A stretch of 5,449 bases of DNA, taken from positions 1 through 5,449 of the forward strand of contig JAKQBU010000135.1 in the NCBI GenBank assembly GCA_029573975.1. Direction: 5' to 3'. This stretch comes from Planctomycetota bacterium. Its GTDB lineage: Bacteria > Planctomycetota > Phycisphaerae > Sedimentisphaerales > SM23-30. Under the pieces are notes generated by a model, which made no database searches, was not told the origin of the DNA, and worked only from the letters and a program-made list of their open reading frames with translations. Shown here one piece after another: positions 1 through 4,823 of this stretch (the stretch's first letter is position 1; every line of letters begins with the position of its first letter). The translations under genes were made by a program, and so were the position numbers.

Positions 1-1037
1 CCTATTCCAGTGATCTGTCGGTGCGGCCTTTAAGCCGGTCGGGTTCTTCCTCGCTGCGGATTGAGCCGATATCGGTGCCTGATTACACGACAGGTTCCCC
101 GGGTTTGACGCGTTCCCCGTGGCCGAGTCAGCCATTGTCGCTGACTATTCCGGGGCAATTGCCGGCGGTGGAATCCAGGGGGAAACTGCCGCCGTTAACC
201 AGCGAGCAGACCCGAATGGTAACGGAACCGCAAATGGATGTTCTGCAAGAGAATCAGGCTCTTTCCAGTGACCTTCTGATACCAGCAGGGGATTCATCGG
301 ATTTGAATGCCGTCGAAAGCTCCTCCTATGATATCGGGGAGGTGTATGCGGACCTGTTGGAAAGTTACCGGCAGATGCCGGCGATACAGGCCCAGCCGGC
401 GACGGGAGTAACCAATTCGCCGCCGAATCTTTCCCAGACGGGAGAGGCGGTTTCCGAGCCTTCCTGGAGCGGGTATGGTACATTGCCGGCGGCCGGGGAT
501 GCCGGCGGGAAACGGAGCCCGCTGCAGGAAAAGCAGATGAGCGAATACATGAAAAAGGGGGAACACTATATGAACGAGGGGAAATTTTATGCGGCGGCGA
601 ACGCGTTTGATACGGCGGTGTTTTATGACAGCCGAAATCCGCTGCCGTACCTGGCTAAATCCCATGCCCTGTTTGCGGCGGGGGAGCTGATGAGTTCGGC
701 CTTCTTCCTGCAGAAGGCTTTTGGCCTATCGAAGGAACTGGCCCAGGCGCCGGTGGATTTGCAGCGGCTGTTTCCCAGCCGGGAGAGGCTGGACCAGCGA
801 ATGGCGGATTTGCAGCGCTGGGAAGAGCGGACCGGCCAGCCGATGCTGCTGTTTCTGCGGGGGTATTATCAATATCAGTTAAAACAATACGATCCGGCCC
901 GGGAATCCCTGAAGCAGGCGGCGGAACAGATGCCGGAGAATCCGGAAGTGAAAATTTTGTTAGAAGCGGTGCAGGCGGCGCAGGCTTCCGGGATTCCGGC
1001 GAAAAATCCGGAGGCGGCCGGCAAGCCGGAAAAATAG
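1..1037 (+). CDS. TPR-repeat protein, 5' end cut by the window edge
   Basis: The reading frame is open from base 3 to the TAG at 1035-1037 and has no stop back to the left edge. A GTG occurs at 21, but no Shine-Dalgarno sequence precedes it, so the gene most likely starts outside the window. Residue numbers here count from that GTG. Residues 1-170 are low-complexity, rich in Pro, Ser, Gly and Gln, and probably disordered. From about 172 the sequence becomes helical with TPR character: one unit at about 174-207 (GEHYMNEGKFYAAANAFDTA), a second at about 208-241 (PYLAKSHALFAAGELMSSAF), and a third at about 275-308 (FLRGYYQYQLKQYDPARESL). The tail is Pro/Ala/Lys-rich. TPR units normally mediate protein-protein contacts; no catalytic motif is visible. 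The next gene starts 3 bp downstream, so the two are probably co-transcribed. Location and specific role cannot be told because the N-terminus is missing. Confidence is high that this is a gene and moderate that it is a TPR protein. Confidence 0.85.
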   Translation, partial: YSSDLSVRPLSRSGSSSLRIEPISVPDYTTGSPGLTRSPWPSQPLSLTIPGQLPAVESRGKLPPLTSEQTRMVTEPQMDVLQENQALSSDLLIPAGDSSDLNAVESSSYDIGEVYADLLESYRQMPAIQAQPATGVTNSPPNLSQTGEAVSEPSWSGYGTLPAAGDAGGKRSPLQEKQMSEYMKKGEHYMNEGKFYAAANAFDTAVFYDSRNPLPYLAKSHALFAAGELMSSAFFLQKAFGLSKELAQAPVDLQRLFPSRERLDQRMADLQRWEERTGQPMLLFLRGYYQYQLKQYDPARESLKQAAEQMPENPEVKILLEAVQAAQASGIPAKNPEAAGKPEK

Positions 1038-1040
1038 GGC

Positions 1041-1391
1041 ATGAATGCGATGACGAATGAGCCAAGAGAACGGAATGATCAGGCGGATTCCGCATCTGGC
1101 CAGGCCGAAGAATGTGCCGGCTGCCCCGATTCGCATGGGTGCCGGGCAGCCTGGGCAGCGCCGCGGCGGGGGCCGTACAGTGCGGCGGGGCTGGTTTGGG
1201 CGAGCATCGCGGTTTTTCTATGGCCGTTATTATTAGCCGTGAGTGCGGCCCTGCTGGCACGGCAGTATCTGGAATTTGCCGATACGGATTTATGGGAGGC
1301 GGTATGGGCCGGATGCGGTTTGTTGGCGGGGGCCTTGACGGGGTGGGCGGTGCTGCCGCTGATAAAAAGGAAATTTCCGGCCCGCGACTGA
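1041..1391 (+). CDS. Small two-helix membrane protein with an RseC-like CxxCx5C motif
   Basis: This 116-residue protein has a polar N-terminus, then Cys25, Cys28 and Cys34 in C-x2-C-x5-C spacing (ECAGCPDSHGC). Two strongly hydrophobic segments follow at about 48-74 and 84-107, with a basic end (IKRKFPARD). The cysteine spacing followed by two helices matches the RseC/MucC (SoxR-reducing system) family as I remember it. Those proteins are usually about 150 residues and carry an N-terminal beta domain that is missing here. RseC proteins are inner-membrane and are linked to Rnf-type electron transport and to sigma-E control. A redox or metal-binding role for the cysteines is therefore an inference. 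The gene starts 3 bp after the TPR gene and ends 27 bp before ubiX, suggesting one operon. The start is uncertain: ATG 1041 has only a weak GGA at 1028-1030, while ATG 1050 lies 10 nt after AGGG at 1036-1039. It could instead be an unrelated small membrane protein. Confidence 0.7.
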   Translation: MNAMTNEPRERNDQADSASGQAEECAGCPDSHGCRAAWAAPRRGPYSAAGLVWASIAVFLWPLLLAVSAALLARQYLEFADTDLWEAVWAGCGLLAGALTGWAVLPLIKRKFPARD

Positions 1392-1404
1392 GAGAGATTT
1401 TTGC

Positions 1405-1409
1405 AGGAG
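1405..1409 (+). promoter_or_regulatory. Ribosome binding site that sets the ubiX start
   Basis: AGGAG lies 9 nt before the ATG at 1419. The longer frame that opens at TTG 1401 would place this site inside the coding region and has no comparable site of its own. UbiX homologues also begin close to the GxSGASG motif, which agrees with the 1419 start. Confidence 0.75.
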
Positions 1410-1418
1410 CATTTGGTT

Positions 1419-2006
1419 ATGACCGGGAAAACACAAGCGGTTATAGTGGGTATCAGCGGGGCCAGCGGGGTGATTTATGCCCAGCGACTGCTGGATCTGC
1501 TGGAGAAGGCCGGCTGCACGATTCATGTGATTATCACGCAATTGGCCGGACAACTGCTGATCGAGGAGTTGGGCATTACCCAGCGGAATGTCAGCTCGCT
1601 GCTGGGGCGGGAAAGTGAGCGAGTTATGTTGTATGACAATCAGAATTTATTCAGTCCGTTGGCCAGCGGCTCCTATCCGGTGGATGCCATGGTGGTCTGC
1701 CCCTGTTCCTCGCACAGCGTGGCGGCGATGGCGGCGGGGCTGGCGGATACGCTGCTACTGCGGGCGGCGTATGTCAGCCTGAAGCAAAGGCGGCCCCTGA
1801 TCCTGGTGCACCGGGAGGCGCCGTTGACGGCGATGGATCTGGAAAACATGCGGAAAATAACGCAGGCGGGGGGAATCATCTGCCCGGCTTCCCCGGCATT
1901 TTACATGGCGCCGGAAACGATTCTCGACCTGGTGGATTCGGTGGTGGGGCGGGTACTCGATCTGCTGCACGTGGAACATGATCTGCCGATTCGCTGGAGC
2001 TTATAG
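1419..2006 (+). CDS. ubiX: Flavin prenyltransferase UbiX
   Basis: UbiX joins a dimethylallyl group to reduced FMN, making the prenylated FMN cofactor used by UbiD-family decarboxylases. It is a cytosolic flavoprotein of about 190-210 residues; this one has 195. The family pattern runs through the whole length: the phosphate-binding GISGASG at 11-17, the central VVCPCSSHSVAAMAAGLAD (92-110), LKQRRPLILVHREAP (121-135), LENM (141-144), a PASPAFY segment ending in Tyr162, and Arg178. Lys122, Arg132, Glu133, Tyr162 and Arg178 line up with Lys129, Arg139, Glu140, Tyr169 and Arg185 of the Pseudomonas enzyme, recalled from memory, so activity is likely. Small departures are Thr111 and Tyr118, where DNL and AAD are more usual. 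The gene ends the three-gene plus-strand run. No ubiD, ubiA or futalosine-pathway gene is in view, so the pathway served (quinone synthesis or other decarboxylation) is undecided. PAD1-like annotation refers to the same family. Confidence 0.95.
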   Translation: MTGKTQAVIVGISGASGVIYAQRLLDLLEKAGCTIHVIITQLAGQLLIEELGITQRNVSSLLGRESERVMLYDNQNLFSPLASGSYPVDAMVVCPCSSHSVAAMAAGLADTLLLRAAYVSLKQRRPLILVHREAPLTAMDLENMRKITQAGGIICPASPAFYMAPETILDLVDSVVGRVLDLLHVEHDLPIRWSL

Positions 2007-2013
2007 ATTCCGC

Positions 2014-2823
2014 CTATTTTGTATTTTCTGACAGTGGGATCAGGTCGAGCCGCCGGAAGAAGACTTCTGCTCCTTCGGTTTGGATCTGGATTTTCCCTTT
2101 ACGCGGCTGAACGTCCAGGCAGCGGTTGACCACTACCCCGTTCAGGATGACGGTGATGGTCTGGCCGTCGGCGATACACTCGTAGCGATTCCACTGGCCC
2201 AGCGGTTTTTCGAGGTCCTGCGAGCCGCGGAAGCCCTTGACATCCTTCCAGCCGGGGTCGCGCCCCCACCAGTCGATGCGGCCGCCGTGGATGGTTACAG
2301 GTGTGCCTTGTTCATTAAAGATATGGCCGTCCGCACCGACGGGGCAGGTCAGCATAAATTCCTGGCGGCCATCTCCAACAACGATAAAGTCACCGGTGCC
2401 GCCCTCGATTATCTGCAGTTCGATTCCGAACATCCACGTGCCGCCGAAGGCCCCGTCCCTGCCCTGGGAATGAATCACCAGTCCGCTGTCCCGGGCGTTT
2501 TCCACCCGCGGCGGGAACGTCTGTTCGCCCCACTTGAATTCGGCAATCATATGATAATTTTCGTATTCCTTTTGTGTCACCAACCCACCGAACTCTTCAC
2601 CGGAAATCCGGATCATGCCGTCCCGTACCGTAAAGACGTTTTTCGGGTCCACATCGCGGCCGCGGCCATTCAGGTAGGTGTAAAAGCCGTTTAGATCTTT
2701 GCCATTGAAGAGGTGGATGACCCGATCGGATAGGGAAGACTGATTTTGGCGGCAACCACCCAGGGCGAGCAAAAGTGCCAGAACCGTGAGAGACATGGGG
2801 AAAATTGATTTTGAATGCCTCAT
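2014..2823 (-). CDS. DUF1080 (3-keto-disaccharide hydrolase family) lipoprotein
   Basis: This is a 269-residue protein starting at ATG 2823, chosen because GGAGAT at 2838-2833 lies 9 nt upstream and because a signal peptide then begins at once. An upstream GTG at 2853 would only add ten residues ahead of it. Residues 1-23 form a lipoprotein signal: basic start, hydrophobic stretch (SLTVLALLLALGG), then Cys24 in an LGGC lipobox. The mature protein is therefore probably lipid-anchored at the periplasmic or outer face. Residues 36-263 fit DUF1080 (PF06439), a concanavalin-like beta-sandwich: HLFNGKDLNGFYTY, a DPKNVFTVRDG stretch, EFKWGE, ARDSGLVIHS, then IELQIIEGGTGDF, and near the end GKIQIQTEGAEVFFRRLDL. 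Some members of this family cleave 3-keto-disaccharides formed during oxidative sugar breakdown; others may only bind glycans. No sugar-3-dehydrogenase is in the window. The gene is divergent from a sugar-type symporter and converges on ubiX, with a 7-bp gap and no visible terminator. Family assignment is firm; substrate is unknown. Confidence 0.92.
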   Translation of the reverse strand: MRHSKSIFPMSLTVLALLLALGGCRQNQSSLSDRVIHLFNGKDLNGFYTYLNGRGRDVDPKNVFTVRDGMIRISGEEFGGLVTQKEYENYHMIAEFKWGEQTFPPRVENARDSGLVIHSQGRDGAFGGTWMFGIELQIIEGGTGDFIVVGDGRQEFMLTCPVGADGHIFNEQGTPVTIHGGRIDWWGRDPGWKDVKGFRGSQDLEKPLGQWNRYECIADGQTITVILNGVVVNRCLDVQPRKGKIQIQTEGAEVFFRRLDLIPLSENTK

Positions 2824-2832
2824 AATCTGTTT

Positions 2833-2838
2833 ATCTCC
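2833..2838 (-). promoter_or_regulatory. Ribosome binding site of the DUF1080 lipoprotein gene
   Basis: On the minus strand GGAGAT sits 9 nt before ATG 2823. It supports this start over GTG 2853 and gives a proper signal peptide directly after the initiator. Confidence 0.7.
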
Positions 2839-2844
2839 ATAAAA

Positions 2845-2861
2845 GATGACCACATGTCATC
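2845..2861. promoter_or_regulatory. Inverted repeat, possible operator
   Basis: GATGAC-cacat-GTCATC is a perfect inverted repeat with 6-bp arms and a 5-bp centre. It lies between the candidate minus-strand -10 box (2882-2877) and the lipoprotein ribosome binding site, so it would sit just past the transcription start, a usual place for a repressor. A 6-bp-arm repeat can arise by chance in 5.4 kb, and no regulator gene is in the window, so the role is a guess. Confidence 0.35.
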
Positions 2862-2876
2862 AGTTGGCTTATGTAA

Positions 2877-2882
2877 ATTATA
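2877..2882 (-). promoter_or_regulatory. Candidate -10 box for the DUF1080 lipoprotein gene
   Basis: The minus strand reads a perfect TATAAT here, 53 nt before the ATG at 2823. The best -35 at normal spacing is poor (TGTTCT with a 16-nt spacer), so the promoter would be weak or activator-dependent if this box is used. Confidence 0.35.
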
Positions 2883-2936
2883 ATATCTTTTCAAGATGAG
2901 AACACCCTAATTTACGGAGAAAAATTTTTTTATATA

Positions 2937-2963
2937 TTGCTTTTGCCATGATTCTGGTACATT
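2937..2963 (+). promoter_or_regulatory. Candidate promoter for the symporter operon
   Basis: TTGCTT (2937-2942) and TACATT (2958-2963) are separated by 15 nt. The short spacer is partly offset by TGG just before the -10, forming an extended -10 (TGnTACATT). The A5T7 and TATATA run at 2920-2936 lies directly upstream, like an UP element. Transcription would start about 30 nt before ATG 3002. The match is moderate. Confidence 0.35.
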
Positions 2964-3001
2964 AAAGGTCAAAAATTACTTTAAAATCGGGAAAGTGATT
3001 G

Positions 3002-4501
3002 ATGAAAAATCTACAGACATTCGATATCGTAATTGTTGTGGTATATCTATTTCTTTTTCCCTGTCTGGGGTACTGGATCGGCAAGAAACAAAAGACCAGT
3101 GAGGATTACTTTCTGGGCGGCCGCAAGCTGCGCTGGTGGATGGTCGGTATTTCCATGGTGGTCACGGATATTGGGGCGCTGGAGCTGGTCGGCGTAGCAG
3201 GCAGTGCCTATGGTATGGGGCTGGCCATGGCCAATTTCGACTGGATCGGCTGTGTTCCGGCGATGGTGCTGGCGGCTTTTCTGTTTATCCCTCTCTACTG
3301 GAAAGCGGGAGTCTATACCATTCCGGAATATCTCGGCCGGCGTTATAACGATGGGGTGCGGACCTTGATTGCGATTTTATGGGGCTTGTTTCTGGTGGCG
3401 AATCTGGGAATTTTTTTGTGGAGTGCGGCCACGGTGCTGGAGGTGATGCTGGGCTGGCCGAAATGGGTCTCGATTCTGATAACGGGTTCCGTAGTCGGCT
3501 TATACACCTTTTTCGGCGGTCTGGAAGCCGTTGTTATGGCGGATATGATACAATATGCCAACCTGATGATGGGGAGCATCATTATTCTGGTAGTGGGATT
3601 AATCAAGGTGGGTGGTATCGACGGCCTGGTGGAGACAGTGCAGGCCGTTGGCGGGCCGGAGCGCAAAGATTTCTTCCACCTGCTGCTGCCCGCCAGCACT
3701 ACCCATCCGATGTCCTGGTCGGCGGTATTTTTCGGATTGGCGCTGGTGTTGTCGCCAGCTTACTGGGTGGGCAACCAGGCGATTGTCCAGCGAAACCTGG
3801 GTACTGGAAATGCCAGGGATGCCAAAAAATCGGTCCTGTTCGGCGCGGCCCTGAAACTGACGATTCCGATTTTAATCGTCATTCCGGGCATGGTCGGTTT
3901 TGCCCTGTATCCGAATCTTCCGGAACAGGACAAGATTTATCCCTATATGCTGCAAAATATGCTGCCGCCCGGATTACTGGGGTTGGTGTTTGCGGGATTC
4001 CTCGTAGTGGTAATGAGCGGTGCGGATGCGTATCTCAATTCCGCCTCCACCTTGTGGACGATGGATGTGTATAAAAAATATATCCACAAAGACGCTGACC
4101 AGCGTCATCTGTATAAAGTGGGCCGGATTTTGACCGCTGCTTTTATCGGGCTGGCAGTTTTGATGGCGCCCCTTACCGATAAATTTGAGGGAGTATTTAG
4201 TGCCATGCAGACGCTTTTATCCCTGTTCCAGGGACCGACCTTTGCCATCCTGCTGCTGGGAATGATTTGGAAAGGGGCAAACAGCTACGGCGCTATCGCC
4301 GGGCTGGTGGCCGGGCTGATAACCAGCTTTACCCTGTTCTGGATAAAGGACGGCATCTTTCAGGCGGCCAATCCGTTTCTGTTCATTGCCTGGTGGTCGT
4401 TTGTCATGCGAGTGGTTGTAACGGTTGTGATCAGCCTGTTTACCCCGAGCCGGCCCGCCAACGCACTGGCTGCTCTGACCTGGTCATCGAAAGGATCGTG
4501 A
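3002..4501 (+). CDS. Sodium:solute symporter (SSS family), probable sugar transporter
   Basis: This 499-residue inner-membrane protein of the SSS/SLC5 family has about 13 predicted helices. The start is ATG 3002, with GGGAAAG 6 nt upstream; the TTG just before it adds nothing. Family features include TSEDYFLGGRKLRWWMVG (32-49), GVYTIPEYLGRRYN (103-116), the FFGGLEAVVMADMIQ turn (170-184) with Asp181 where vSGLT has its ion-path aspartate, WVGNQAIVQRNL (255-266), ALKLTIP with Lys285, and LNSASTLWTMDVYKKYI (345-361). Compared from memory with Vibrio vSGLT, Asn258 and Lys285 of the sugar site are kept. However, Asn64, Gln69 and Glu88 become Asp56, Glu61 and Asp80, and the second Na2-site serine becomes Gly340, with Asp342 nearby. 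Substrate and coupling ion are therefore open; the neighbouring DUF1080 gene hints at a glycan-derived sugar or sugar acid. The protein ends just after helix 13 (ANALAALTWSSKGS), where relatives usually continue to a last helix. The next gene begins 1 bp later. Confidence 0.93.
   Translation: MKNLQTFDIVIVVVYLFLFPCLGYWIGKKQKTSEDYFLGGRKLRWWMVGISMVVTDIGALELVGVAGSAYGMGLAMANFDWIGCVPAMVLAAFLFIPLYWKAGVYTIPEYLGRRYNDGVRTLIAILWGLFLVANLGIFLWSAATVLEVMLGWPKWVSILITGSVVGLYTFFGGLEAVVMADMIQYANLMMGSIIILVVGLIKVGGIDGLVETVQAVGGPERKDFFHLLLPASTTHPMSWSAVFFGLALVLSPAYWVGNQAIVQRNLGTGNARDAKKSVLFGAALKLTIPILIVIPGMVGFALYPNLPEQDKIYPYMLQNMLPPGLLGLVFAGFLVVVMSGADAYLNSASTLWTMDVYKKYIHKDADQRHLYKVGRILTAAFIGLAVLMAPLTDKFEGVFSAMQTLLSLFQGPTFAILLLGMIWKGANSYGAIAGLVAGLITSFTLFWIKDGIFQAANPFLFIAWWSFVMRVVVTVVISLFTPSRPANALAALTWSSKGS
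4490..4495 (+). promoter_or_regulatory. Ribosome binding site of the small membrane protein, inside the symporter end
   Basis: AAAGGA lies 7 nt before ATG 4503 and within the last codons of the symporter. It shows that the downstream frame has its own start and is probably translated by coupling, not by frameshifting. Confidence 0.65.
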
Positions 4502-4502
4502 C

Positions 4503-4823
4503 ATGATAGGGATTTTATCGGAAGTTTTGACATCCATTATCGCAGAAGTCGGATTTGTAGCGGCGGTACGAGAGGCCCTGATTGGTGTTTTGAAGCCGGC
4601 GGCGAAATGGTTTTATGAGCTTACCGCCAGGGTGCCGCTATGGGCGGTATTGCTGCTATTTGTCGTTACCCTCTTAACGCTGGCAGGATGGGTAATCAGC
4701 TTGAAATCAGAAAAGCCGGAACCGGCACAAAGGCCGGACGGAGGGAGGATTTTTTCTGATCTGCGATTCTGGGCGGTTTTGATCCTTCTAGTTCAGACAG
4801 CCATTTATATTGTTTTGGGCTAA
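4503..4823 (+). CDS. Small two-helix membrane protein, likely partner of the symporter
   Basis: This 106-residue protein starts one base after the symporter stop, so the pair is very likely co-translated. Residues 1-43 are amphipathic and helical (SIIAEVGFVAAVREALIGVL). A strong transmembrane segment spans about 44-67 (VPLWAVLLLFVVTLLTLAGW), followed by a polar loop 68-86 (KSEKPEPAQRPDGGRIFSD). A second hydrophobic segment, 87-105 (LRFWAVLILLVQTAIYIVLG), ends the protein. The last segment resembles the final helix of many SSS transporters, for example the vSGLT end as I recall it, which the upstream symporter lacks. It may replace that helix or act as an accessory subunit, as DUF4212 proteins are thought to do for another SSS branch. 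The symporter frame past its stop gives non-membrane sequence, so this is not a simple frameshift. I do not recognise a named family. Its TAA overlaps the stop of the opposing gene. Confidence 0.75.
   Translation: MIGILSEVLTSIIAEVGFVAAVREALIGVLKPAAKWFYELTARVPLWAVLLLFVVTLLTLAGWVISLKSEKPEPAQRPDGGRIFSDLRFWAVLILLVQTAIYIVLG

Larger units (their letters stand above)
2824..3001. promoter_or_regulatory. Shared divergent control region between the lipoprotein and symporter genes
   Basis: This 178-bp stretch has no gene and is clearly more AT-rich than the flanking coding DNA. It holds the start signals for two divergent genes, candidate -10 elements on both strands (ATTATAAT at 2877-2884 contains TATAAT on each strand), a run of five A then seven T (2920-2931) likely to bend DNA, and an inverted repeat nearer the lipoprotein gene. 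A pair of similar half-sites, GATGACCACA at 2845 and GATGAGAACA at 2895, lies 50 bp apart. The layout suggests both genes respond to one regulator; this is inference. Confidence 0.6.

Noticed and set aside
484..508. Short direct repeat TGCCGGCGG in the TPR gene
   Set aside because: It falls in GC-rich, Ala/Gly-coding low-complexity sequence and most likely reflects codon bias.
655..1260. Minus-strand open frame of 201 codons
   Set aside because: It is antisense to the TPR and small membrane protein genes and extremely Pro/Ala-rich, as expected from GC-rich shadow translation.
2036..2075. Possible terminator between ubiX and the DUF1080 gene (AGAAG-a-CTTCT near 2059)
   Set aside because: The stem is only 5 bp with a 1-base centre, is inside coding sequence and has no following T-run on either strand.
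2080..2694. Plus-strand open frame of 204 codons
   Set aside because: It lies wholly inside the DUF1080 gene on the other strand, which is recognised with confidence; no start signal or family resemblance.
4502..4618. Stop-codon readthrough or frameshift joining the symporter to the small membrane protein
   Set aside because: The symporter frame after the TGA gives polar, non-membrane sequence and a further stop within about 40 codons; the downstream frame has its own ribosome binding site and ATG.
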